Positions 9,837-18,933 are shown, counted from the stretch's first letter. The stretch is 33,839 nucleotides of DNA from a bacterium (GCA_018400615.1 JAGYML010000009.1:1-33839); one strand, 5' to 3'. Numbers and translations are program-made. Notes: generated by a model from the sequence alone, not told the origin.

Positions 9837-10382
9837 ATGTTGGTGTTGGTCGGTGCCAGTGCAAGTGGCAAGACAGAAATAGCAAAGCTCATCATCCATA
9901 AATACAACTTCAGTAAAATGGTGACCTACACCACTCGTGAAAAACGGTCGGGTGAAGTAAACGGCGTGGATTATCATTTCATTGATGAAGATACGTTTCA
10001 AAAGAAAAAAGCATCAGGCGACTTTGTAGAAACCACAACTTATAACCACAACCACTACGGTACGGCTTTCAGTGAAACCGGCAAAAAGAAGGTACTTATC
10101 GTGAACGTGGAAGGCGCCAACAGTCTTTATGAAAAAATACCGAATGATTTGGTGATTTTCCTTTTGCATTCTCCCGAAAAAGTAAGAGAAGCGCGTATGC
10201 TGAAAAGAGGCGACTCTTTAACTAGCGCTAAAGCTCGCCTTAAAAAGGATACGGCCCTTTTCAGACGTGACAGACTCACCCACGTCGATTTTGTCATCGA
10301 AAATGCGAAAAACATCGGTCTTGATGAACTTTCAGACCACATTTATTCGCACTATATCAACCACCCAAAAAACCAGCGCTAG
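9837..10382 (+). CDS. Guanylate kinase-like protein
   Basis: 181 aa; P-loop GASASGKT, YTTREKRSGEVNGVDYHFIDEDTF and HYGT match the guanylate kinase fold. Confidence 0.8.
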   Translation: MLVLVGASASGKTEIAKLIIHKYNFSKMVTYTTREKRSGEVNGVDYHFIDEDTFQKKKASGDFVETTTYNHNHYGTAFSETGKKKVLIVNVEGANSLYEKIPNDLVIFLLHSPEKVREARMLKRGDSLTSAKARLKKDTALFRRDRLTHVDFVIENAKNIGLDELSDHIYSHYINHPKNQR

Positions 10383-10400
10383 CGTCTGGTTTTTTTTAAA
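10373..10400 (+). terminator. Intrinsic terminator overlapping stop codon of the gmk-like gene
   Basis: accagcgctagcgtctggtttttttt hairpin plus T-run. Confidence 0.65.
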
Positions 10401-10425
10401 ACAATAAAAAAAAGGAAGTGTTCTA

Positions 10426-11049
10426 ATGGAAACGATTATTCTCAATCACCCACTCATCAAGCACAAACTTGTCAAGCTCAGAGACAAAAACACCAACACG
10501 AAGGAATTCAGAGAAGCCCTCAATGAAATTGCAGGGTTCATGAGTTATGAAGCCACAAAAGATCTCACCCTCCAAATGACGGATGTGGAAACCCCAATTA
10601 AAAAAACACAAGGGGAAGTGCTTAAGAAAAGTGTTGTCATCGTTCCAATCCTTAGAGCGGGGCTGGGCATGGTTGACATGATTCAAAATCTCATTCCCAG
10701 TGCCAAAGTTGGTCATATTGGACTATTCAGAAACGAAGAGACTTTTGTACCCGAAGAATACTATACCAAGTTGCCGGCAGATTTGGAGCATGCTACAATA
10801 TTGTTGTTGGACCCCATGCTCGCAACCGGTGGTACAGTCAAGGCGTCTTATGACATCCTGAAGCGTCATGGTGCCACCGATATAAGGTATCTGGGCATCG
10901 TAGGCGTACAAGAAGGCCTCGACGAACTTGAAAAACATTGTCCTGACATGAAAACCTATCTGGCCGTCAAAGACGAAGGCCTCAACGAAAACAGATACAT
11001 CGTACCAGGCCTCGGTGACGCAGGAGACAGACTTTTCGGCACCAAATAA
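10426..11049 (+). CDS. upp: Uracil phosphoribosyltransferase
   Basis: 207 aa; VPILRAGLGMVDM, LLLDPMLATGGTVKASYDILK (PRPP-binding), YIVPGLGDAGDRLFGTK. Confidence 0.97.
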   Translation: METIILNHPLIKHKLVKLRDKNTNTKEFREALNEIAGFMSYEATKDLTLQMTDVETPIKKTQGEVLKKSVVIVPILRAGLGMVDMIQNLIPSAKVGHIGLFRNEETFVPEEYYTKLPADLEHATILLLDPMLATGGTVKASYDILKRHGATDIRYLGIVGVQEGLDELEKHCPDMKTYLAVKDEGLNENRYIVPGLGDAGDRLFGTK

Positions 11050-11059
11050 GGAGGGCTTT

Positions 11060-12565
11060 ATGGAATCTTTTGTATGCACAAAAGAAGAAATCAGGCAACT
11101 TGAACAGGCGACAATGACTAAGGAAAATATTGATTCGTTCACCTTGATGAACCGCGCAGCCAAAAGACTTTTCGAATTCATACTCAATGAAAAACTGATT
11201 CAGGACAATGCAAGAATACTCGTGTTTGCAGGCACGGGGAATAACGGCGGAGATGCTTTTGTGCTTGCGCACATGCTCGCGACTTCAGGCTACCATGTCA
11301 AGGTCCTCAGAGTCGGGAACACAAAAAAAGCGAGCCCTGAAAACAAGCAAGCATTCAAACTCGTAAAGAAATCCCTCAATGTCACTACCATTGAGGAGGG
11401 CTCTGATCTTCAAAATCTTCAGTCACTTTTAAAAGCGAGTGACGTCATCATTGACGGCTTGTTCGGAGTAGGCCTCGACAGACCCCTCACTTCACCATTC
11501 AAGGAAGTGGTTGAACACATCAATCTTGCTGGCAAGCGCACCATCAGCATTGACATCCCATCGGGTATCAATGCGGATAATGGTCTTTTGCAAGGCGATG
11601 CCATTATTGCGAGCCATACACTGATCGTAGGGGCCTACAAGCCCGGTAATCTTCTTGGGGATGCACTTGATACACATGGCCTCTCTCACTTGATTCCAAT
11701 TGGCTTGAAACAGGATTCCTTGAACTCCAAATTCCTTATTTCTCTTGATGATGCCAATGATTCCATCGAAAAAAGAAAACACAATACCCATAAATACCAT
11801 TACGGACAGGTCATGGTTATTGGTGGAAGCCCCGACATGCCAGGTGCGCCTCATTTAAGCGGGCTTGCCGCGCTTAAAACAGGCTCGGGACTTGTGCGTC
11901 TCGCGTTTGACAAGGCGACCAAGCAAGCTGTTTCGCCGGTGGCCTATGAACTGACTTATCATACTTATGATGCCATTAATGAGTTGCTTGATAAAACAGA
12001 CAAGACCACGAGCATCGTTTATGGGGTAGGCATGGGTGAAACCAATAACCAGGAAGCCTTTCTAAAAGCCCTTATTGAAAAGAAAATCCCAATCATAATC
12101 GATGGCGACGGATTAAAAGTGTTAAAAAATATTATTTGGGACTTCCCTAATTCGCTTGAACATGTTATTATAATGCCGCATGTCGGTGAGATGGCAAGAC
12201 TTCTCGATCGAGCGTCAAAGGATATAATAAGTGATCCTTTAGGTGCCCTCAGCAGTCTCACATCAAAAACAAACATGACCGTTGCTTTAAAAGGCCCGGC
12301 AACGCTCATCGCCAACCGTGACAGTGTAACGTTCCTTCAAGCGAAGAACCCAGGACTCGCCACCGCAGGCAGTGGAGACACACTCGCAGGCATTACTGCA
12401 AGTCTTCTGGGCAGACATATGCTTCCCTTAGACGCCATGCGTCTTGGCGCAATGCTTCATTCCAAAGCCGGTTTCTATGCACGTGAAGCCCTCGGCGAGG
12501 AATCCTTGATAGCGAGCGACATCATTACTTACTTGCCACATGCAATCAAAGACATTAAAAAGTAA
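11060..12565 (+). CDS. nnr: Bifunctional NAD(P)H-hydrate repair enzyme (epimerase/dehydratase)
   Basis: N-terminal FAGTGNNGGDAFVLA (epimerase) and C-terminal VIGGSPDMPGAPHLSGLAALKTGSGLVR...NPGLATAGSGDTLAGITASLLG (ADP-dependent dehydratase). ATG 11060 after aaggagg RBS. Confidence 0.95.
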   Translation: MESFVCTKEEIRQLEQATMTKENIDSFTLMNRAAKRLFEFILNEKLIQDNARILVFAGTGNNGGDAFVLAHMLATSGYHVKVLRVGNTKKASPENKQAFKLVKKSLNVTTIEEGSDLQNLQSLLKASDVIIDGLFGVGLDRPLTSPFKEVVEHINLAGKRTISIDIPSGINADNGLLQGDAIIASHTLIVGAYKPGNLLGDALDTHGLSHLIPIGLKQDSLNSKFLISLDDANDSIEKRKHNTHKYHYGQVMVIGGSPDMPGAPHLSGLAALKTGSGLVRLAFDKATKQAVSPVAYELTYHTYDAINELLDKTDKTTSIVYGVGMGETNNQEAFLKALIEKKIPIIIDGDGLKVLKNIIWDFPNSLEHVIIMPHVGEMARLLDRASKDIISDPLGALSSLTSKTNMTVALKGPATLIANRDSVTFLQAKNPGLATAGSGDTLAGITASLLGRHMLPLDAMRLGAMLHSKAGFYAREALGEESLIASDIITYLPHAIKDIKK

Positions 12566-12576
12566 TGTCGCCCTAC

Positions 12577-12667
12577 GGAGGGGTACCCAAGGGGCTGAAG
12601 GGGCTGGCTTGGAAAGCTAGTAGTTCGCTAAAACGAAGCGGGAGTTCGAATCTCCTCCCCTCCGCCA
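12577..12667 (+). tRNA. tRNA-Ser (anticodon GGA), CCA encoded
   Basis: Acceptor GGAGGGG/CCCCTCC, discriminator G, CCA; anticodon arm CTGGC-TTGGAAA-GCTAG; long variable arm; T-arm GGGAGTTCGAATCTCC. Confidence 0.95.
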
Positions 12668-12680
12668 TTTATCTATAACA

Positions 12681-12716
12681 GCCACCAGACATTTTGATTT
12701 GTCCGGTGGCTTTTTT
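12681..12716 (+). terminator. Intrinsic terminator after tRNA-Ser
   Basis: gccaccagac-attttgattt-gtccggtggc followed by TTTTTT. Confidence 0.85.
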
Positions 12717-12736
12717 AATGATGCTTGATTATTGTG

Positions 12737-12765
12737 TTGCTAATTCTATAGGCTTTTGATAAAAT
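12737..12765 (+). promoter_or_regulatory. Candidate sigma-A promoter of the toxin-antitoxin pair
   Basis: TTGCTA - 17 nt - TAAAAT upstream of 12806 ATG with gaggaaaa RBS. Confidence 0.5.
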
Positions 12766-12805
12766 ATAGTTAGAAAGTAATAAAGTAAGAAAAGAGGAAA
12801 AACTT

Positions 12806-13102
12806 ATGATAATTGAGTTAAGAAAAAAATCACAAATAACAATACCCAAAGAAATCATAAATTCTTTACAGTTGAAAGAAGGCGATTACTTGGATATAAG
12901 CACAAGAGAAGGTGCAATTTTAGTGGAACCTGTCTCAATTTATTCAAAAGCCTACGTTAAGAAACTGGAAAAAACAATCATGAAGATAAGCGAAGAACCT
13001 GATAAATATACTGAAGGACCGTTTTCATCAATAGAAGATGCAATTGAATATCTTGAATCAAATGATGATAAAGAGAAAAAAAAGAAAGACAAAAAAGATT
13101 GA
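12806..13102 (+). CDS. AbrB/SpoVT-type antitoxin
   Basis: 98 aa; MIIELRKKSQITIPKEIINSLQLKEGDYLDISTREGAILVEPV is a SpoVT/AbrB swapped-hairpin N-terminus; charged C-terminal tail; overlaps a RelE-like ORF. Confidence 0.85.
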   Translation: MIIELRKKSQITIPKEIINSLQLKEGDYLDISTREGAILVEPVSIYSKAYVKKLEKTIMKISEEPDKYTEGPFSSIEDAIEYLESNDDKEKKKKDKKD

Positions 13103-13370
13103 TTTGAACTATCAAATAGTATTCTCACAGCACTTCAAGAAATCATTTGATAAATTAGAGGTCTCTGAAAAGAAAGTGTTTTATAATAAATTGAAATTAT
13201 TCATAGATGATCATCGTCATCCGAGTTTGAGAAGTAAAAAAATCAAGGGCATTAGCATGCTTTTTGAATCAAGTATCAATATGTCCATTCGAGTTATCTG
13301 GACTTACAAGGAGAATGATTTAATCATCATGTTGGATATTGGTCACCATGATGTCTTGAAAAAATATTAG
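13038..13370 (+). CDS. RelE/ParE-type toxin (exact start uncertain; possible starts 13038, 13062, 13065, or TTG 13104)
   Basis: YQIVFSQHFKKSFDKL...KKVFYNKLKLFIDDHRHPSLRSKKIKG...MSIRVIWTYKENDLIIMLDIGHHDVLKKY matches RelE/YoeB-like toxin architecture. Confidence 0.8.
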   Translation: MQLNILNQMMIKRKKRKTKKIDLNYQIVFSQHFKKSFDKLEVSEKKVFYNKLKLFIDDHRHPSLRSKKIKGISMLFESSINMSIRVIWTYKENDLIIMLDIGHHDVLKKY

Positions 13371-13469
13371 CACGGCTATCCTTTCAAAGGTGAGGAAATT
13401 GTGTGGTAAAGTCGCAACATATTAAATAAATCATTATGAATGAAGTATGATAAACACACAATGAATAAA

Positions 13470-13509
13470 CAAAGCCATTTGACGATTTACTGTTCTCAAA
13501 TGGCTTTTT
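13470..13509. terminator. Intrinsic terminator after the TA module
   Basis: aaagccatttga - 14 nt - tcaaatggcttttt hairpin. Confidence 0.75.
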
Positions 13510-13603
13510 ATATATTTTGCAAGCGTTCCTTGACACATGTGCAATAAAATTTGGTTGTATTATGGCATGGGTATACTTATAATTAGTCTGAGAGGTGAGA
13601 AAT

Positions 13604-14374
13604 ATGGGATTTGGAAGCAGACTTTACGAACTCAGAAAACAATCGGCACTGTCTCAAGTAGATGTCGGTGAAAAACTCGGTGTTTCCAGACAAAGCGTCA
13701 GTTTGTGGGAAACCGATCAGGCCACGCCTTCAATCAAGAATCTTATTGCCTTGTCCAATCTATTTGGACTTTCTTTGGATGCCTTGATCAATTCCAATAG
13801 TGATGCAGACCGATTTTTGAATTTGACCACAGATCCTGAATACGCCCTCACTTATGAAGAAAACAGGAAAATCATTTATCGAAGAGATTATCAGTATATC
13901 AATGATTTTAAAGTGCTGAGCGTAGTAACTCTGAGTCTGCTTTTCCTTCTTTTTGCTTTGTTTCTATTTTTAAGTGCGCTTTTTCAAACGCTTGAAGTGG
14001 CCAGAGTTCGGTTGATAACTGGCAATCTAATGATAATTGCAGGCCTTCTTATATACCCTCTTTATGTGTTTATCAATACGAGGAAGCGTATTAAACGTAA
14101 ACTGGAGCCAAGTATTGAATTATACAAGCATTCATTTCATTACACTGAAGGCTTGTTAAGATTAGATAAAGACTATACCCATATAGATTATTACATAGAT
14201 AAGAAAGATTATGCCATCTTGTATCTGATTGATGGAAAAAGACTCTATCTGCCTAAAGAAGGTGTGTCAGGAATAGATGGATTTTTAAGGGAACGGGCTG
14301 CAAGAAGAACGAGAAGCAGACCCTTTTGGAAATCACTTAAAAAGAGACATAAAATACAAATAAAAAAGGGGTGA
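13604..14374 (+). CDS. XRE-family HTH regulator with C-terminal transmembrane region
   Basis: LYELRKQSALSQVDVGEKLGVSRQSVSLWETDQATPSIKNLIALSNLFGLSLDALI HTH, then two hydrophobic segments. Start trimmed to ATG 13604 after gagaggtga. Confidence 0.88.
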   Translation: MGFGSRLYELRKQSALSQVDVGEKLGVSRQSVSLWETDQATPSIKNLIALSNLFGLSLDALINSNSDADRFLNLTTDPEYALTYEENRKIIYRRDYQYINDFKVLSVVTLSLLFLLFALFLFLSALFQTLEVARVRLITGNLMIIAGLLIYPLYVFINTRKRIKRKLEPSIELYKHSFHYTEGLLRLDKDYTHIDYYIDKKDYAILYLIDGKRLYLPKEGVSGIDGFLRERAARRTRSRPFWKSLKKRHKIQIKKG

Positions 14375-14378
14375 TTCA

Positions 14379-14609
14379 ATGAAAAAACTGTATTTCGGTT
14401 TCATGCTTATGCTTACGGGTTCGATTATGCTTGCAGGCGGTCTCATAGGTGGTGGTGCGGTTGCCGGAGGACGCAATACAAATGTCAATTTCTTTTATGA
14501 CATTGTGGATTCTGAAGTCGGCATGACGTTTGTAGTTATCGGCACATTGATTTTCTTGATTGGTCTGATGTTTTCCATACGTTATACGTTTTTAGAAAAT
14601 CAATCATAA
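14379..14609 (+). CDS. Small membrane protein (two TM segments)
   Basis: 76 aa, hydrophobic N- and C-terminal helices, RBS aaaggggtga, 4 bp after the XRE gene. Confidence 0.7.
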   Translation: MKKLYFGFMLMLTGSIMLAGGLIGGGAVAGGRNTNVNFFYDIVDSEVGMTFVVIGTLIFLIGLMFSIRYTFLENQS

Positions 14610-14744
14610 GCAAGCCATTTAAGGGTTGCTAGGGTATTCAGACATTCAATACTCAGCATTTACCAATGCAATCCCAGGTTCAATCAAACATTTTATCTTC
14701 TAAAGATTTCAGTGGAGATAGACTGTTTTTTTGATGTAAACTTA

Positions 14745-14773
14745 TTGACAAATAAAATTGTTCGATATAGAAT
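14745..14773 (+). promoter_or_regulatory. Promoter of the marR-ABC operon
   Basis: TTGACA - 17 nt - TAGAAT. Confidence 0.75.
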
Positions 14774-14790
14774 TGTTTTATATAAAACAA
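14773..14790. promoter_or_regulatory. 18-bp perfect palindrome, candidate MarR operator
   Basis: ttgttttatataaaacaa equals its own reverse complement; lies at the -10/transcription start region. Confidence 0.72.
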
Positions 14791-14803
14791 ATGAGGTGCG
14801 TCT

Positions 14804-15274
14804 ATGAGTGAAAAAAGAATTGGTCCGGAGTTCAAAGCTCTGGGCAACATCATGAAGCGGTATTTTGAAAGTGCGAGTTCTCTCAAATACGTTAAAAGCA
14901 TTACAGGTGAGAATACTTTTATTTTGAGTTATCTTGCGAAAAATGCTGATGAGCCCATCTATCAAAAAGACATTGAAAAAAGGTTTTCCATTACACGTTC
15001 AACCACCTCTAACGTGCTCTCACTCATGGAAAAGAAGCATCTTATAAAACGAATGCCGGTTGAAAACGACAAGCGTCTCAAACAGATTGTACTGACAGAT
15101 GAAGCCAAAACCCTTCACGCTGACATCGTAAAGGAAATCGAACATTTCGAGACGACCATGCGTCGTGGATTCAAAGAAGAAGAAGTTGATAAGCTTCTAT
15201 CCTTCATAGACCGGATCAAGACCAACCTGGAAGAAGCCCAAAAAGGCATAGAAGGAGATAAAGACCATGTTTAA
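14804..15274 (+). CDS. MarR-family transcriptional regulator
   Basis: 156 aa; IYQKDIEKRFSITRSTTSNVLSLMEKKHLIKRMPVENDKRLKQIVLTDEAK winged helix. Confidence 0.93.
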   Translation: MSEKRIGPEFKALGNIMKRYFESASSLKYVKSITGENTFILSYLAKNADEPIYQKDIEKRFSITRSTTSNVLSLMEKKHLIKRMPVENDKRLKQIVLTDEAKTLHADIVKEIEHFETTMRRGFKEEEVDKLLSFIDRIKTNLEEAQKGIEGDKDHV

Positions 15275-17039
15275 AACCCTCGCAAAATCTGTACGTGAAT
15301 ATAAGAAGGAAAGCCTGCTGTCTCCTTTTTTTGTGACCCTCGAAGTCATTTGTGAAATATTGATTCCGCTTATCATGGCCATACTCATTGATGAAATCCT
15401 TGCCAATGACATCACGAGTCTCGTATTGCTTGGCAGTGTGCTCTTAGGTCTTGCGATGCTTGCGCTATTCTTTGGTTACTTGAGTGGTAAGTACAGTGCA
15501 GTAGCTGCGTCAGGGTTTGCCAAAAACATTCGTAAAGACATTTTCTACAACGTTCAAACCCTATCATTTGCCAATATCGATCGGTACTCGCATACAGCTC
15601 TTGTCACACGAATGACCACGGATACGACCAATATCCAAAACGCTTACGGCATGCTCATAAGAATTGCGATGCGTGTACCGCTTATGCTGATATTCTCAAT
15701 CATCATGGCGTTTTCCATCAATGTAGAACTCAGCTGGATTTTCCTATTGGCCCTGCCGGTATTAGGTCTTGGCCTCTTTGTCATATTCAAGACAGCCATT
15801 CCGGTTTTCAGACGGGTCTTCGACAAATATGACACACTGAATGGATACGTACAGGAAAACATAAAAGGCATTCGCGTCGTCAAAACCTTTGTCAAAGAAG
15901 ACTATGAAAAAGAACGCTTCAAGAAAAACAGTGAAGATATACGCGATGATTTTGTCAAAGGTGAACGCCTTGTTGCGCTCAACCAGCCTGTATTCCAGTT
16001 TGCGCTTTATGCGGTTATGACTGCCGTATCCGTATACGGGGCCTACATTGTCGTTTCCACATTCGGTGGCTACAATGCAGCGGGCAACCCCGTTTGGGGC
16101 GAACTTTCAACAGGCAACCTTTCAAGTCTCATCATTTATGGCATGCAAATACTCGCAAGCCTTATGATGCTTGCGATGATTTTCGTGATGTTCACCATCT
16201 CGAGTGCATCCGCCAAAAGAATCGCGGCCGTACTTGATGAGAGAAGTGATCTCAAAAATCCTGAAAATCCCATTGAAACTGTTCCTAACGGTGCCATAGA
16301 TTTCGAAGATGTTTATTTCAAGTATAAAAAAGATGCTGAAGCCTGGGTGCTTGAAGCCATCAATATTAATATTCCCAGCGGATCAACGGTGGGTATCATC
16401 GGAGGGACCGGGGTTGGGAAGTCAAGCCTCATCAACCTTATAAGTCGATTTTATGATGTCAGCAAAGGGCGCCTTGAAGTTGCAGGCCATAACGTGAAAA
16501 ACTATGACCTTGATGTCCTGAGAAAAGAAGTAGCGGTCGTACTTCAAAACAATGTGCTCTTCACAGGGACCATCGCTGAGAACATTCGCTGGGGCGATGA
16601 ACATGCCACAGATGAAGAAGTCAGACACGTTGCAGAAATCGCCAGCGCCCATGAATTCATCATGGAGTTTCAAAATGGCTATGATAATAAAATAGAACAG
16701 GGCGGATCCAACGTATCAGGTGGACAAAAACAGCGCCTTTGCATTGCCCGAGCACTGCTTAAAAAACCAAAAGTCCTCATCATGGACGACTCCACCAGTG
16801 CAGTCGACACCAAGACCGAGGGTAAAATCAGGAGAGCGCTTCGTGAAGACCTTCCATCCATGACCAAAATCATCATCTCACAAAGAATCTCTGCAGTGGA
16901 AGATGCTGATCAGGTCCTCGTCATGGATCAAGGCAGAATCGTAGCCAGAGGCACCCACGAAGAACTCCTCAAAACCAGTAATATTTATGCTGAGACCTAC
17001 GCCATGCAACAAACGAAAGAAGGTGGGGCCAATGACTAA
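15267..17039 (+). CDS. ABC exporter half-transporter (degenerate catalytic site partner)
   Basis: 590 aa; TMD plus Walker A GGTGVGKSS, signature VSGGQKQR, Walker B VLIMDDSTSAVD (Asp in place of catalytic Glu), IIISQRIS (Gln in place of H-loop His). Confidence 0.95.
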   Translation: MFKTLAKSVREYKKESLLSPFFVTLEVICEILIPLIMAILIDEILANDITSLVLLGSVLLGLAMLALFFGYLSGKYSAVAASGFAKNIRKDIFYNVQTLSFANIDRYSHTALVTRMTTDTTNIQNAYGMLIRIAMRVPLMLIFSIIMAFSINVELSWIFLLALPVLGLGLFVIFKTAIPVFRRVFDKYDTLNGYVQENIKGIRVVKTFVKEDYEKERFKKNSEDIRDDFVKGERLVALNQPVFQFALYAVMTAVSVYGAYIVVSTFGGYNAAGNPVWGELSTGNLSSLIIYGMQILASLMMLAMIFVMFTISSASAKRIAAVLDERSDLKNPENPIETVPNGAIDFEDVYFKYKKDAEAWVLEAININIPSGSTVGIIGGTGVGKSSLINLISRFYDVSKGRLEVAGHNVKNYDLDVLRKEVAVVLQNNVLFTGTIAENIRWGDEHATDEEVRHVAEIASAHEFIMEFQNGYDNKIEQGGSNVSGGQKQRLCIARALLKKPKVLIMDDSTSAVDTKTEGKIRRALREDLPSMTKIIISQRISAVEDADQVLVMDQGRIVARGTHEELLKTSNIYAETYAMQQTKEGGAND

Positions 17040-18924
17040 GAAAGAAACGCTCATGCGCCTCATCAAGGGCCTGTTCGCATCCAATAAAAAAGCCATGATC
17101 ATCGTATTGATTTCACTGATATTCTCTTCGGCCGGCATCATGTCCATATCCGTGTTCATCCAGCTCATCATCGATGAAGCGATTATGCCCGCACTCACAC
17201 AAGGATGGTCGACGGTCTCTTCAACACTTTTCACCATTCTCACTTTCATGATTATTCTTTACAGTGTGTCTGTCATCGGTACATTGATCTATACACAAAT
17301 CATGGCCAAAATCGGTCAACACTACCTCGATGACATCCGCAAGGAAATGTTTGAAAAGATGGAGTCTTTACCCATAGGCTACTTCGATCAACGTTCACAT
17401 GGTGACATCATGTCTTACTATACAAATGATGTGGATACCTTGAGGCAATTCATCACTCAAAGTCTAATCCAGTTTGCGATGACGCTGCTCACCTTGGTTT
17501 TCGTCATCGCCGTCATGCTTTATTACAGTTTCTTTTTGACCCTTTTCGTCGCCATTGGTGCCTTTACCATGTTCAAGGTAACCGCGCATATCGGTGGAAA
17601 GTCTTCAGCATCCTTCAAAGACCAGCAATATTCAATCGGTCGCCTTGAAGGGTATGTCGAGGAAATGATGTATGGACAACGCGTAGTCAAATCATTTGTA
17701 CGCGAAGAACATGCCAAAAAGGATTTCGACAAGGAGAATGAAAACTGGTTTGAGGACTCCAAAAGAGCGCGCCACTACGGTAACATCCTGATGCCCATCC
17801 TTCACAACATCGGTAATCTGATGTACGTTTTGCTGGCGGTACTTGGCAGTGTGCTTATCTACTTCAGTGTTACAAACGTCGGGTTCAGTGGCATTTATCC
17901 ATTCTCCATAGCCCGCGTAGGGATTGTCGTATCGTTCTTATCTCTATCCCGTCAGTTTTCACAAAACATCCGCATGATAAGCCAGCAAGCCCCCATGGTC
18001 GGTATGGCACTTGGCGGGGCTTCACGCGTTTTTGAATTCCTCGCACTCGAAGAAGAACAAGATACCGGCTACGTCAAACTCGTCAACTGCATCGAACATG
18101 ATGACGGCACCATCGAGGAAACAGACAAAGTCACCAATGAATGGGCCTGGCGTCATCCCCACAGTGATGGGTCTGTGACCTATACGAAACTAAAAGGCGA
18201 CATCGTGCTTGAAAACGTGGATTTTGAATACGTTGAAGGCACCCCGGTTCTAAAAGACATCTCCATATATGCAAGACCCGGTGAAACCATCGCACTTGTG
18301 GGTGAAACCGGCGCAGGCAAGACCACCATCACGAACCTCATCAATCGTTTTTATGAAATCCATGAAGGCAAGATCCGTTATGACGGCATCAATATCAAGA
18401 AAATAAGGAAACCGGATCTCAGAAGATCATTAGGAATTGTGCTTCAGGATACCAATCTCTTCAGCGGCACCGTCCGCGACAATATCCGCTACGCCCGCAT
18501 GGAAGCGAGTGAGGAAGAAGTCATAGAAGCGGCCAAGACCGCCAATGCCTATGACTTCATCAAACACCTTCCAAAAGGCTTTGATACGGAACTTTCGGCT
18601 AACGGGGAAAACCTGAGCCAGGGTCAAAGACAGCTTATCTCCATCGCCCGCGCGGCGTGTGCAAATACGCCGGTACTTATCTTGGATGAAGCGACGTCTT
18701 CAATTGATACGAGAACCGAAGCGCTTGTACAAAAAGGCATGAACCAGCTTATGGAAGGCCGCACGGTATTCGTCATCGCCCACAGACTTTCAACGGTCAG
18801 AAACTCCGATGCCATCATGGTCATGGACCATGGTGAAATCATTGAACGTGGCGATCATGACTCCTTGATCGAACAAAAGGGCATTTATTATCAGCTTTAT
18901 ACAGGGGCCCTTGAAATGGAATAG
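17032..18924 (+). CDS. ABC exporter half-transporter (canonical partner)
   Basis: Walker A GETGAGKTT, LSQGQRQL, VLILDEATSSID, VIAHRLSTV. Start trimmed to ATG 17032, overlapping the upstream gene. Confidence 0.95.
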   Translation: MTKKETLMRLIKGLFASNKKAMIIVLISLIFSSAGIMSISVFIQLIIDEAIMPALTQGWSTVSSTLFTILTFMIILYSVSVIGTLIYTQIMAKIGQHYLDDIRKEMFEKMESLPIGYFDQRSHGDIMSYYTNDVDTLRQFITQSLIQFAMTLLTLVFVIAVMLYYSFFLTLFVAIGAFTMFKVTAHIGGKSSASFKDQQYSIGRLEGYVEEMMYGQRVVKSFVREEHAKKDFDKENENWFEDSKRARHYGNILMPILHNIGNLMYVLLAVLGSVLIYFSVTNVGFSGIYPFSIARVGIVVSFLSLSRQFSQNIRMISQQAPMVGMALGGASRVFEFLALEEEQDTGYVKLVNCIEHDDGTIEETDKVTNEWAWRHPHSDGSVTYTKLKGDIVLENVDFEYVEGTPVLKDISIYARPGETIALVGETGAGKTTITNLINRFYEIHEGKIRYDGINIKKIRKPDLRRSLGIVLQDTNLFSGTVRDNIRYARMEASEEEVIEAAKTANAYDFIKHLPKGFDTELSANGENLSQGQRQLISIARAACANTPVLILDEATSSIDTRTEALVQKGMNQLMEGRTVFVIAHRLSTVRNSDAIMVMDHGEIIERGDHDSLIEQKGIYYQLYTGALEME

Positions 18925-18933
18925 AACTTTAAA

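Noticed and set aside
18061-18200. About 40-aa insertion before the NBD of the second ABC subunit (NCIEHDDGTIEETDKVTNEWAWRHPHSDGSVTY)
   Set aside because: Looks unusual, but from memory similar linkers recur in Gram-positive members of this exporter family, so probably not novel.
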